64,000 nt of DNA from Ficedula albicollis (lineage: Eukaryota > Chordata > Aves > Passeriformes > Muscicapidae): the NCBI RefSeq assembly GCF_000247815.1, contig NC_021684.1:6769814-6833813 (forward strand), written 5' to 3'. A program made the position numbers and the translations under genes. Under the pieces are notes generated by a model. It was not told the DNA's origin. It saw only the letters and a program-made list of their open reading frames with translations, and made no database searches. Positions 1 to 14,300 of this stretch are shown piece by piece (the stretch's first letter is position 1; each line of letters begins with the position of its first letter).

Positions 1-1102
1 TTAGAGCTAATTCTAAAATCTCCTGCCAGATGGCTTAGATTGAAATATATTTTTGCTGTGGGTGATTTTTGATTCATCCTTTTTAACTTGAACTTGCTCT
101 TAAACAATGCCATGAATCAGCCCCAATGGAGGAGGTGATGAGTGGATGCATGAGTAACTATGAATCATTATGATAAACAGAAATACTAAGAATACCTGCT
201 CATGTTCATTGCAATATTCTCTGGTACCTGGTAATATATTTGTTTTGTCCTTGAGTCTGACTTGCCTTTGCATGTCCCCAGCAGGGAGCGGGAGGAGGTC
301 ACATCTTCACTGTGATTGCACAGTAACCATGCAGGGTGCAATAAAAGGAGGCACATGCTGTAGCCAGGTTTTGGAAAGGAAGCAAGTCCCATGTTCTTTA
401 CCTACCCATTGTTTTACTCACAGTAGCACAAGCCAGAAAAAACGCAGGGTGTGAACAGTGCAGAGACTTTCTAGGATGCCCCCAGAGAGAAAAGCCCTTT
501 CCCTCACTTTGTCCTTCCTGTGAGGCAGAAGTACATTTGTCTCTAGCATGGCTATAGGCGGGCAAGATCTGTTCTGCACACTTTCCATTTCCAGGCTGAA
601 ATCCCAGCCTGCTTGTAGCTCCTTAGTGTCCATCTTCTATTGAGGATTACCTGAGCTGTGGTGTGAGATAACTTAATAGTTGCAGCTTTGTTAAGAAGTG
701 AGTATCCTGAAATGATGACTGGAACTTCCAAAATATCTACTGGCAGATGGTCATGCTTCAGTCCATATCGAGAAGTTAAATTTGTCTGCTTCTGTTCTTC
801 TGGTGAGCTCTAGCCTAAGGCACACTTCTGCTTAGCATGGGCTTGCCTGTAACAGGCTTTTTTTAATAGGCAGATCTGCTTCTTGGGAGTGGGCTTAAAT
901 CCTGGCTTAGTGGCCATGTGGAGAGAGCCTTCATATCCTCCTTACTTCAACCTGTATTTTGCAGTGCTCTCTCCTGCTGCTTACCTACCCCATACCGTGT
1001 GACTACATGCACATCAGGCTTTAGACAGCTTCTAGAGGTTCCTTAAGGCAACTTCCTCACACACTGCTGTTGCTCATGTTGTTCTGTTTTTCTCCCTGAA
1101 AG
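1..1102 (+). other. DNAH1 intronic sequence
   Basis: This stretch precedes the first exon I can support. It is AT-rich, with only short open frames that match nothing known to me. It is taken as the intron upstream of the first visible linker exon. An additional short DNAH1 exon here cannot be excluded. Confidence 0.7.
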
Positions 1103-4100
1103 ACTGCCAGAGTGTTGCCCTGGAGTTTCGAGACAAGATGGATGATTTCAAACAATACGTGCCCTTAATTCAAGGGCTGCGCAACCCTGGGATGAGGCCT
1201 CGGCACTGGGAGGTGCTGTCAAACCTGGTTAAGGCCGATGTTGAGCTGGAACCCAGCATGACATTTGGTCACTGCTTGGAACTGAACCTGCAGGACCACA
1301 TGGAGAGTGTTCTCAAAGTAGCTGAGACAGCCAGCAAGGAATACGCCATCGAAAATGTGAGAAGAGAGGACTTGCTGTGTCGTTGCTTGCTTCTCAAATA
1401 GGTTTCTGTTGGTCAGGCAGTCATTGCCTTGGGTGATGTTCCTGTTGTCCCAGAGCATTAGACACATTCTGCAGCACAAGTTAAAAGGTTGCTGTCCTTA
1501 CAGAAGGGAGCAATGGCTGCACAAGTGGGTTCACACTTATCTGTAGAAGAACTTATCTGTAGAAGAACTTATCTGTCTGGTGCAGAATTTCAGCTGTGGC
1601 ATTAATAGCACTGCCTTATGGTTATGCCTTATGCTTGGGTCTCACTCCTCACTGTGGGATTAGTGACTGGTTAAGTTAAAATAAAATGCTTGTCTGCACT
1701 CTGCCATTCAAATGTTATGTCAGGGGGATTAGTTGTGACTGTAAACAGAGATGGCAAATCCTTTAAACCAGTAAACATGCAGGGAAACCTTTTTAGCTCT
1801 GGAGATTCATAGATTAGATGGTCTTTCAGCTTCACTTCATTGGTTCAGATGTGATCTAAAATGGTGTTGACCTTTTGGCAGCTCTTGTCTCTGAAATCTC
1901 AGGCAAGTTCCCAATGGATAGTTCCCTTTTTGTCAAAGGTGTCATTAATCATAGTCATTAATAACCCCCTTGCTGGCAGCCTCTGTGCATCTAGAGCATC
2001 AACAGGCCTAGAGGTGAAATTGCCATTTTTTTCCCTCAAGGTGTTCATTTCAGCACTGGTGTTGAGGTGTTGAACCTGTGGGCAGTGCAGGGGAAATGTG
2101 TTGTTGCTGACTGTGTCATGCATAGAATATATAGCTGCAGTTTCCAGTGGAATCCAAGAGTGAAAATCTGTCCTTTTCTAGAGAGTGGCATTAAGAGAAT
2201 TGTGGAAGCTGGGATAACCATTTGCACAGGTTGTATCTGAAAAGTAAATTGCTTGTCCCTCTGTTTCAGTCACTCAACAAGATAGAGAGTGAATGGAAAT
2301 CTGTTTCATTCGTCGTGATGCTTTACAAAAACACAAAGACCTATATTCTGAAAAGCACCGATGACATTTCTCAGCTCCTAGATGATCATATTGTCCTGGT
2401 TCAGAGCATGTCTTTCTCACCCTTTAAGAAACCCTTTGAGGAAAGGATGAACTTGTGGGAAACTAAACTGAAGATGACACAGGTACTGTTTTTCACCCAC
2501 ACACGTGTGGTGAAGGCAGGCAGCTGGGCTGTGCTGCCGTGCTTCAATGTGGACACTGTGCAGTTGCTGCTGGGAACTGGAAGGGCAATTATCAAAAGAG
2601 TATCAGTCTTTAGGGAAGAATAGGGCCTGTGAAAGCCCTCTGACTCTAGGAAAGTAATGCAGCTCTTTTGCTGCCTATTGCAACATGTTTTGGTGGGGCC
2701 AGAATTCACCTATTGCTGTGAATAGTGTTACTGGTCTCTATAATCGTACTGTACTAAGTGGACCTCACAGATTCTTACAGACCCTGTGAAATCCATGCTA
2801 ATCATCCACGTCTCAGTGTAGGAAAGCACATGGGAAACTGCTGTTCAAGCAGGATCTGACAGACTGTGCCAGCACTTGCTCATCAAACCAGCAGGACTGG
2901 CAGCAAAATAGCAGTGCTGCAGGAGAAAAGTTCCAAAACTTTTGGAAAAGGGAATGCTAGGAAGTTGTTAATTATTTGGAAAGGAAATTCCAGCTTCTGA
3001 CCCTGTAGGTAGATTTTAGAAGTATGGAAGCTGTATGTGCAGCATCACCTCTTTCTTTTTTTTTTATTTCTTTCTTGTTTTTTTAAACATGTTCTGATAC
3101 ACAGTTGAATGGTTTTGTTGAACAGGTTCATGGCATGGTGTCCTGATATGCTTTTCTTGCTTCCCACTAGGATGTCCTAGAGGAGTGGCTGAACTGTCAG
3201 CGCTCTTGGCTCTACTTGGAGCCAATCTTTAGCTCGGAGGACATCAAAAGACAGCTCCCAGTGGAAAGCCAGCGCTACAACATCGTGGATAAGGATTGGA
3301 GGCGTGTCATGAAGAATGCTAATGCAAACCCTGAGGTATGTGCCTTCCTGAAAGCCAGTGCAGATATCTCAAACACCTTAGAGCTGTACTGACACAGGGA
3401 CTGTGTCTTTGAGTCACTGTTTTCGTAATGGTGTGGACATGAGCAGCACTGTATTTAACTGCGTAGCCTTGCCCAGGGAATTATGCTGGATTTCTTCTCT
3501 TGGAACTTGGCTTTTTTTTTTCTGGTGCCTGAATGGACAGGGCCATTCCCTGCAGTGCCTTCAACCAGAGTCTCCACCCCACCAGATTCCTCCTTCTCAA
3601 CACACGAACTCCCTGCCTCCTATGACTTGTAACCTGCAGTGGTTGTAGTCCATAAGGTAACTCCTTCAATTCCTCCTCAGGACTGATTCTCTAAGTTTTT
3701 TAGAACCATTGTTTTTGCCTATTTTTGTGTCCTGGTGGCAGTGCTCTTCTCTCTTCTGTTCTTCAGTCTCCACTTCCCAGGACTCGTTTACCACTTGTAT
3801 TCCAAATTACAAATGTTGGTATTTATGGGAAGCCAGAAATGCTTGTCTCCATAAGGGCTGTTTAGCCTCCTTACCCACAAAGCTTACACCTCTCCAGATC
3901 CCTGAGAACTCCTTCGAATGAGTCATTTAAATCCTACCACTGGGCAACCCAATTATCTCCCTTGCCTTATCTCCCACATGCTCAGAATACTAATGCTTCC
4001 TCTGTTACACATTCTGTTGTAGGTGATTTCTTTGTGCCCTGATCCAGAGCTACTGGAGAAGCTGCAAAATTGTAACAAACTACTTGAACTTGTGCAGAAA

Positions 4101-7100
4101 GGGCTGAGTGAATATCTGGAGACAAAGAGAGCCGCTTTTCCCAGGTAACCCCAAATTTCACTGGGCTAGGTCACACTCCCTGTTTCAGAAAATATGCAAG
4201 GAGATGCTCACTGCAGTTCATTCTGTCAAGAAAGAGCAAAACCACCTAAGCTTAGGATTTATTAATGGTCTGCAAACATAAGTAAAGCTGTGCCTTTCAA
4301 TGCTGCCATCTCATGGGGAGAAAACAGGCACACACAAATGTGGTGAGTTAAGGGCAGTCTGGCAGCATCATTGCATATCTCTGCCTCAGGATTTATGTAG
4401 AAAGGGTGGGGTAAAATTAAAACCTCCAAATAACTGTCTCTTATTCCTGAAAGAAGCCTTCTATTCTTTGATACTCATTTAAACCCTCTTTGCTTAGAAA
4501 TAACTGGCTTCTGCAGAGGGAGGAGTCTGTCTACAGAAAAGGAGATGGCTGGATGGTGGCTGCTCATCTGCACAAATACAAAGAGATCAGTGAGCAGTCA
4601 GAAACACTATCTTTAGCAAAAGGCTTGTTCCCCATCATGCCAGGACTTAGCCCTTGCTGCTGCAGTAAACAGAGCCTTTCTTCATCCCTCTCTCTGTGTT
4701 TTAGGTTCTACTTCCTTTCAGATGATGAGCTGCTGGAAATCCTGTCCCAGACAAAAGACCCCACTGCTGTACAACCTCACCTCCACAAGTGCTTTGAGAA
4801 CATTGCACGGGTAGGCAAAGCAAACACACAAGTGACTTGGCCCACCTTTGGAAAGCTGTGTTGTGGGAACTTGGAGGCATTCTGAGGTCTGGATGAACGT
4901 TCACATTCTGCTGTATGGAAATGTATCTTCTGGGAACCTGTAACTATACGTAGGCGTTGGAGGGTGCTGCCTGTCCTGAGGTTGGATTCCAACAACCTCA
5001 CTTTAGACATTCCAAAGCCAGGCATCTGCCCATGAACTGGGTAGCCTTAGTTGTCCTTCAGACAATGAGGGGGGAATATAGGCATTTTCAAAGGGTGACT
5101 TAGAGAAATTTACTTAGATATCCATCCTAGGAGGAGAGGACACTTTTTCTGGAGATGTGTGTCCATCTCACCATGAAGGCCAGGAGAGATAGCTCTGACC
5201 TAGCTTTCTACTCACAGGCACCTTGTTAGGAATCCCATTCCTGCTGACAGCCCCAGAAGGGACAAGGACTGAACAAGCCTGAGCTGAATTAAGTTTCTGC
5301 CTTCATGCCTACTTAGGAGCTGAAGTTAACCTGGCTATTTTTCCTCTTTGTTATTCCTAATAGACTTCAGACTCCATAGCTAGTCACAGCTTGAGCCACC
5401 ACAATACTCAGACAGTAAAACCAATCTCCTAGTCATTAGTTTGGAAAAATAGAAAGGAAATTGAACTGGAAACCTGGTGCAAAGCCATTGGAATAAATAA
5501 GGGGACTTTCAGTGATATGCTGGGGCACCAGAGAAGCTGTTAAAATTTTACTCTTAAAACCAGGCACTGTGACATCAAGGGAAATGATTTAAATCTACAG
5601 AATTGAGCAGGAGTCAAGGGTCTGAATGCTAGGCAGGTGATGAGAAATGTTCATCCTACCTATAATTTGATTTGCTTCACTCAAGTCACACCAGCAATGT
5701 GAATCTCTTGTTTTCATACAATCATTATCCATTATTTGGAGAGGTCATTTTGCACATCTGTCGCACACTTTATTATCACTACTGGCAACCAAGTTTGGCA
5801 CCAGGTTTATAATGAGCAAACACTGGCTGGCTGGCTGTCCCCCAGGGGCAGGAAGGCAGGGATAGAAAAGAAACCATCCACTCATATCTCCTGTTGTGCT
5901 TCTTCCATTAGCTGAAATTCCAGGAAGACCTACAGATCACACACATGTACTCTGGTGAAGGAGAAGAAGTGAAGCTGTTTTCTTCCATCACTCCCAGTGA
6001 GAATGTGGAGGACTGGCTGCTGGAAGTGGAGAAATCCATGAAGGCCAGTGTTCGGGACAACATAGAAAAATCAACTGCCGTTTATCCCGAGGTAAGAGTT
6101 CTATCACAGACTGGCAGGTCTCTGATGTGTTGGTTCCAGGCTTGCCACAGAGATTACCAGAGGTGAGACTGATGAACTTGGGATGTATTCTATGAGAATG
6201 TTCTATTCCACTTTCAAAACACAGCCTTTAATACAGCTGTGTGCCTGTAAGTGCAGAATGGGCAGCTGGACAAGAATGCAAACCCTGCACACTCCCTCAC
6301 AGCTTTCCTACAGCATAGAGCAACCCTGTGTGAATCCATATCTGTTCATCTCTCCAGACTAATTCCTCTTTGTAAGGATCTTCTGCTTCAGCTCTCATGT
6401 CTCACACAGTGTGCTAGGGGCTGGTAAAACTAATCAAGGCACATGAACTGTTGGTTTCAGTCAGTGCATAGGGGATGCATCTTGGCTCTGGTTTCTGGAT
6501 AAAAGCTATGCTGGTGTAAAATTGAAATTTCTAATCTCGGTAGGGAGAAAGACTGAAAAATAAGGAAGCCTCAAATATTTCTGTTACTTTTTCTTATTCA
6601 GACTGAAAATTTGAAAGCAGGAAAGCTAGAATAGGCCAGTAGAGGAGGGAAAACATTCTTTGGGGTCTCACAGATTCCTGCTCTTCAGCTGCAACTGGCT
6701 ACTTCTAACTGGTTACTGTAAGTGGTATAGTGGAGAGAAAATACCCACTGTACCTCGTGCCTGAAGACAATTTCTTCACAGCAACTGGAGGGGAAAGAAG
6801 AGCAAAGCATCTTATACAAGAGTTCAGTGCTTATTTCTTAATCATGCATCTCAGAGCAAAAGGACACAGAAATAAATAAATACATGTATTACCACCTTTT
6901 TCCCCCTTCTCACACCTATTTTTTTCTATTTTAAGACTCCACGTACCACATGGGTCTTGGAATGGCCTGGCCAAGTGGTCATTGCTGGCTGCCAGATTTT
7001 CTGGACAAAGGAAGTGTCTGAAGCTCTGGAAGCTGGAGATTTGTCCAGCAGGCTTTACCCACAGCTGAGTGCTCAGGTATGAAATTGAATGTAAGGATAA

Positions 7101-8323
7101 GATTTTGCCAGATGGAGACTTTTCAATCATCAGACCTCAGACAAGTTATAAATATAGCCAGGACAATACTGTTGGGGAAACAGAGACACAGTTTTGCATA
7201 ACACTGTAAAAAACAGCTGATAAAACAGGTTGTCTTCTTAATTATTAGGGTGTTTGTCATAATAAACCTCAAATAATATACAGGATTGATAATATGATCA
7301 CCACCTGAACACTCTAACAAGGTGAAAGATAACTTCTCCAAGAAGCCAAAGGTGAAGAACTGAACTGATGGACAGTGAAGGAAACTGCATCCTTCATATC
7401 AATTCTGTGCATCTAATCACACCTAATACTTGAGAGTTTTAGCTCTGGACTTCATGGTGGCTCTAACTCTTTCTTTTCACCTGAACATGGTAATGGTGTA
7501 GGTAAAACTCAGCCCTGAGTAGTATTTGCTTTCTGAGTAATCATTTGTACTTCTGACAAGGGAAGAGGCAGAAGGTGTCTGAGCACAGCATATAATCTGA
7601 GACCTAGCATGCCCTGAGTTTGATTGCATTGTGTTGGGACAGAGTGGATTGCTTCAGGGTTCTTTCCTATCACTCTCCAGCTGGCAGATTTGGTGGCTCT
7701 GGTCCGTGGGAGACTGTCCAAGATGCAGCGAGCAGTGCTGTCAGCTCTTATTGTGATTGAGGTCCATGCCAAGGATGTTGCAGCAAAGCTGATTGAGGAG
7801 AATGTAATGAGCATGAATGACTTTGAGTGGATCTCCCAGCTCAGGTTAGAGAGCACAGCTGTTGAACCTTGCCCGTCTCTATTCTCCTTACCCATCAGCT
7901 GTGTCCATGACAAATGGAAACAGGAGTATGAGACAGATCTAGATGACATCCTCTTTGGCAATATAGACTCACCCATACCATGATGTTTCACTGTGATAGG
8001 CTGTGCTCCTGCCCAGGGGGTGCAATGCTTGATCCCAGGCCCTGTGAGGACTCCTGTCCACCCTGTTCTGTTACTTTATCCTTTCTGCCCTTGAGAGGGA
8101 AATCACTTGACGTACAGGACTCCAAACCTGCAGGTTGTAATCTCGTGAGCTGCTGTGTTGTCTGCCAGGCAGTGTTTATCTTTCTGATGTCATGTTCACT
8201 CACCATTAGATACTACTGGACAAGGGGAGACCTGTACATCAGAGCAGTCAATGCTGAGTTTATCTATGGCTATGAGTACCTGGGCAACACTGGCCGTCTG
8301 GTTATCACACCCCTCACTGACAG
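1103..8323 (+). other. DNAH1: DNAH1 visible exons 1-9: linker (DHC_N2) region
   Basis: Exons: 1103-1356, 2270-2482, 3171-3335, 4023-4144, 4705-4810, 5912-6091, 6936-7076, 7681-7844, 8210-8323. They encode the linker, the lever that swings across the AAA ring during the power stroke. Recognisable landmarks are [17 protein letters not shown] in the first exon, [20 protein letters not shown] in the third, and [19 protein letters not shown] just before AAA1. The first exon is taken to start at 1103 (after ...ctgaaag) because Cys-Gln before SVALEF is usual in this family; a start at 1111 is also possible. Introns between these exons show no other gene. Confidence 0.93.
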
Positions 8324-11300
8324 GTAAAGACATTGCTTTCTGGGTAACAAATGCACCTTTTTTCTCTCTTCTTTTTTTCTTCTAGATGAACAGGATTAAA
8401 TCAAGGATCTGACCATGCAGGTCTTATATCTTAATGTATGTAAATAGAACCCATTTGTACAGTGAAGGACTACTTGAGTCAAGTGCACAGGAGCACCCTG
8501 GCATTGGCTGCTACTGTATTCCTAGTGATCAGTGCTCAGACTGATTGCTTTCACTCTCCTAATTCTTAATGTAGCACTCTCACATAAAACACCCACCTGA
8601 TAGCTAAGAAGCTCTTCTAGAAACCAGAAGGTAGCAGCTAGTACTCTAGAATATGCAGCAGAAAAAATAGTTTTACCCTTTTGTAACTGTCCTTTTTCCG
8701 CAGAATGAGTTTGTAGCCCGTGGCAGAGGGATTTATCCATGCAGGCCCCCATGAATACTAATCAAGGCCACATAGCTCTAACTTCTTTGCAGAATGCTGC
8801 ATATCTAAGCAGTTTTGTAGAATAATGAATGATGGATTCCTCCTTGTCTCCAGCTGGATAGATCATATGTCTCCTTGCTGAAATCAGTAGTACTTTTTTT
8901 TCGTCATCTGGTCTCTTCTTTGTTGTAGGTGTTATCTGACACTTACAGGAGCTCTGCATCTGAAATTTGGAGGAGCGCCTGCAGGACCAGCAGGAACAGG
9001 CAAAACAGAAACAACAAAAGACCTGGGCAAAGCACTGGCAATCCAAACTGTAGTGTTCAACTGCTCTGACCAACTCGACTTTATGGCAATGGGCAAGTTT
9101 TTTAAGGGACTAGCCAGGTACAGTGAAATGCTGAGTGTCATTTTTGAGGGATGCTGCACACTGGGAATTGGTGGCTATTTTTCATAGCAGCCCAAAAGAA
9201 CAAGCAAAGCCTTTGCGAGGGGGTTACTGAGTTCCAAAATGAGCAAGGTTACAAAATTCCAGGCAGAAAGGAGGAACAGTTGATCCAATTAAAAAAACAA
9301 GAGATAAAAGGAGATCCTTGTTCATTTAAGGCAAAATTAAAATGCTTTGCGCTAATCCACAATGCACTAATCCACCTGTGCAAATGTTTGCAGCTTTGGC
9401 CTTTATTTTAATATCATCCATGTTGGACTGAGATTCAGCCCACAAGCTGCTTAATCTTAAGAAGAAGAGAATCTGCTGAGAGTATTCAAAATTGAGCAGC
9501 CAAGAGAGACTGCTCTAAGCCCTGAGGGATCCTTTCAGAGAGGCTTCTCTCTTCTCTACATTTCAAACAGAGCTGGTCCAATTAGTCTGTTGCACACTGG
9601 TGAATCTGAATTAGTTACTCCAACAAAAGCTCATACTCTTTTCTCAGATGTTTTCTTTGTAAGTAATTTAACTTCTTTCTTAAGCCATGCCTTGTGGGAA
9701 GATCACCTTCCTCATATGCATGCTTCCAGCTTTATATATAGTTTTCCATTTCTGAAAAATGGGCTTAAGCATTGTCTAAACTGTATCTGCTACACTTACA
9801 GCTCAGGTACAAACCAGGAATTCAACATGACACCTCTTTAAAGCTCAAATCTATAACGTAGAGAATTTGTCCCAAGCTCTAGGATCAGATACTGCCATGG
9901 GCACTCATCACATGCCCTGGGATGCACAGTCGGGGTGTCCACTGAACCAGACACTGTGGCTGTGTCACTGTTTGCCATGGGACATCAGGGTCCTTTTGTG
10001 TTCACTTATGGTCGCTGTTATGCCTATCCAGTATGTGGATATACAACTTCTAGATCTAGCTGAACTTTTGACTGCAAGTTTGCTTCTGTGTGGTATTCCT
10101 GACTCCCTTCATTCTTCCTTCCTTGCCCAGCTCCGGTGCCTGGGCTTGCTTCGATGAGTTCAACCGCATCGATATCGAGGTGCTGTCTGTGGTGGCCCAG
10201 CAGATCACAACCATCCAGAAAGCACAGCAGCAGAGGGTATGTAAGGAACATGTGGATGCAAAGGCAGGCAAAAAAATCTCCACTTGAGCTAGTTCAAGCA
10301 AGTCTTTGTCTCTGCACACACCTTCAAGCTTCACTTCTCAGGGGCAATTTGAATAGACATCCTTGAGGGGAGGTTTGAACAATGTCCTAACTATGACACA
10401 TCATATCAGTCCATTACAGTCAACATCCTCAGGGGAATTTTTAACTTCACCCTAGTCTATGCTGCCAGAGTTGCCCACACTCTCACAGCCTGGGGTACCT
10501 CTCAGCTTGAGCTGTAGTGCCAGCAGACTTTGGTGTGGGAGACACTCTGATACAGATCCACTCAGCTGATCAAAATTGGAGCTGTGATAAAGGCAGTCAC
10601 TGTTCTGACATGAGCTGCTCAGCACCAAATTTGTCTATATGTGTTAATCAAGCTTTGGTGGATTCACAAACCCCAGTGTATGCAGAAAAACACATATTTG
10701 TGCACACAGAGTTGCATTGTAAAGTGAATTGTTGTGAATTGTTGGCTTTAATGGAGATTCAGCTGTCAGCCAGTCTAGCAGCCAGCCTCTGCTTTGTTCT
10801 CTGGAGGCCTAGAAGGGTTAAGACCTGAATCTCCTTGACTTTGGCTTGGAATTAGAAACTTGCTCTCCATAAATTCTTCTGCATTACTTTATCCCCCATC
10901 TGAAATTACTACCTACACAGCTTTAAAAAGGATTTAGGTTTCTCTTTGCCCTCTTTGCCATGAATTAATTCAGGTCTGATCTCTAGTGCAAAATAAATGG
11001 AAAGATGTTTGTTTACAGCTGAAAGGATAGAAATCTGTTCAAGAGTTTGAAAAAAAAATTAACTTATCAGTAAATCTTCCACAAGCCCTGTCTTTTATAC
11101 AGGGAAAAATATTGCTGGTAATAGTGGGTACCTGCAGTGGGACCAGATTGAGTCACTACTGTTGTGGGCAGCTGTGTGTGTTTGTGCTTTATGATTTAAC
11201 AACTACAAGCTATTGTTCTCCTCTTGGAAGATTCTGCTACGTTATTTAGTTTGCAGGTCAGGCTCTTTTCTTTGAGAATGATCCTATTTTTAATTTTCCA

Positions 11301-14300
11301 GGTGGAAAGCTTCATATTTGAAGGCACAGAGATCCCACTGGTCCCATCCTGTGCAGTCTTCATCACAATGAACCCAGGGTATGCTGGACGTACTGAACTG
11401 CCTGATAACCTGAAGGTAAGGAGAGCAGGCTGCACAAACAGAAGGAGGAGGGGCCATAAAGGTGCTGGATGCTATCTGGACCCACCAATGTGTCCCTGAC
11501 AAGAGTTAGTGTGTGATGCTTTTGGAGAATCTCCAGGATGACTTTGAGATTTGAACCACGTGTGTAAGGAAATGGCACTGTTCAGACTGCAGTTTGCAGG
11601 GATGCTACAGTGACAGCTGCCAGGCACACTCATGTTGTGTCTTCTAAACAGTCTGGAAGGGATACTCAGCCTTTTCAGTGTGCTGGGAAAAAACAGCAAG
11701 AAACAACGTTTTGGACATTGTGTTGGATCTGTATGTTCCAGGCTCTCTTTCGTCCTGTGGCTATGATGGTCCCAGATTACTCCATGATTGCTGAGATCTC
11801 ACTCTACTCCTTTGGGTTTAATGAAGCCAAAGTCCTTGCAAAGAAGATCACCACAACATTCAAACTATTGTCAGAACAGCTCAGCTCCCAGGTAGATGCA
11901 TTAATGTCCATGAATGTTTTTTAATTTGAGACTTTCTCAGACTAGGCATGAAGTACCTGAATGGTTTTCGTGGTGCCTTGTGATAGCATATCTCAAAAAG
12001 GTCACTACACCCATTCTTCATCTTCCTTCCTTCTTTCTAATTCTCATTTCTGCTCCTGTGGCTGGACTTGGATTAACCTTAAATCCTATTTAGGATAACA
12101 GTGGCAGGACAGTTGAGCCAAACAGCCCTGTCTGCTTTTCCTTCCATGTAGGATTTTTCATCATGCACTTATTCTCATCTTCTCATTCATAGACCATACA
12201 GCTGAGGTTTAATTAGTAGTTTGAAGGATACTGAGAATAGACTTAGATGAAGGGGGAGTTGTTCTGAAGGCATAGCTCTCTTGTTTTCCTTTCCTTGCCT
12301 GCTGAGTGCACGCCTAAGTTTACTTTTTTAGGTGGTGCTCCTTTATCTGATGACATTGCTTCCTCTGTGCCTTTTTCAGGACCACTATGACTTTGGGATG
12401 AGAGCTGTGAAGACTGTCATCTCAACAGCTGGCAATCTCAAAAGAGAGAATCCTGATATGGATGAGGTAAATGTGCTTGTATTGCACACTGTCATAGACT
12501 TATAGGGCCTTTTCTGCTGCCTCATACAAGAGGAGAGGATCTCTGAGTTCTTAAATCCTTGCAGGAGCTGATCTGCCTGCGAGCTATTAGGGATGCCAAC
12601 GTACCCAAATTCCTGCAGGATGACCTCAAGCTCTTCAATGGTATTGTCTCAGATTTATTTCCAAATATCAAAGAAACACCTGTTGATTATGGCATCCTGG
12701 AAGAAGCCATCCGCAAATCCTGCATCCAGGCAAATCTGAAGGATGTTGATGGTGAGGGGAAAGGCCCTTCACAAGCTTTGAACCTGAGCTTTTAGTCTAG
12801 CATGCTGCCCTAGGAAAGAGATGTGTTCCCAGACTCACTCTGCATCATCTTCCTGTGCAGGTTTTGTGACTAAATGCATCCAACTGTACGAGACCACTGT
12901 GGTTCGTCATGGCCTGATGCTGGTGGGACCAACAGGTTCTGGGAAGACAAAGGTATGGGTGAGACCCCAGAAAACCATCACCTACCTAGTGATGCAGAGG
13001 TTAAGTTTCACAGAAGACCCATACTGGCATTTAAAGCTTCTCTGAGATAGAAGTCAGGGCACAGAGATGTTGCCTGTAAGTAAGAATTTATAGACATGGG
13101 AGAGTATATTACTGGTTCACTTTTGAGCTGTGAGATTAGTCTGAGACTTATTAGCTCTGTTGCAGATTTCTAAGGCATACTTTGACCTCTCTAGGTGCTT
13201 CAGGCCTCTTGCACAGATCTAAGTTCCTCCTCCCCTGCATATAGAGTGCTTAATTTCTGTGCTTTTGTTTTAGCCAGGCGTCTCTGTACTATGATAGGAC
13301 CTTTCACTATGTCTGTTTTCTCACTGCATTTGAATGCAGTTGCTGTGAGAACAAGTGGCTTTGTCATTCTGGAGCCATGGCTGTTAACTCTGACTGTCCT
13401 GCTTTTGCAGAGTTATGAAGTCCTGGCAGCTGCAATGACATCACTGAAAGGTCAGCCTGCAGCCAGTGGTGGGAATTACGAAGCAGTCCGCTACTTTGTG
13501 CTGAATCCCAAATCCATCACAATGGGCCAGCTTTATGGAGAGTTCAACTTGCTAACGCATGAATGGTAAAGTACAAAACCTCCTTTCCTTTCTTCCAGAC
13601 AGAAAATACTTTTCTGGTCTTGAGCATCTTCTTTTCAAGGCTGAGAACCGTTTTGGGTGGTGGCATAAAACCAGAAGCGATCAAGTCCTTATCCCCACCA
13701 AGCTACAGCAGCCAGTCACGGCGATTTAAGCTGACATCCCTCATTGTGCTTGGCCTGTCTGCCAGCACATGCCCAGACAGTTCCTGCAGCTCAGCTCACA
13801 GCATTAACTGCAGAACAATAATTCAATAGCTTTGGAGCACATGCTCCTGCTCCTAAGTTACAGCAGCTTTGCTTCTGAAGAAAAGTGACCTCTGTACTGT
13901 GCATTTGAATTGTTCTGTATAAATACTCTGGTATCCTTGAGTGATGAGGAATGACTTTGAGGCATAAAGAGGAATTTCATTCCCATTGCCAGGACTTCTG
14001 CTTGCTTACATGGTTTGAAACAAGAACCAATAGCCCACTTTCCCTCTTTTTAGCCAGGTCCCACTGCTAATGCTTCCATATGTGACCTGAGGTTGACTTT
14101 GCAGCTTACTTTATCCATAAGCTAGGATGTGAGAAGCAATGTGAATCTCCCTTTGGCCCTGTCAGCCAGCACTTGTTTCAGGGCAAAGCTAAAGACTGTG
14201 TTCTGTAAAATGAGGGAAACTAAACATATATGAAGCTAACTGCCTCTAGGAAAAGTGCAAGCCAGCAAACATTGCTGATGCAGTGACCAGAGCTTCCCAG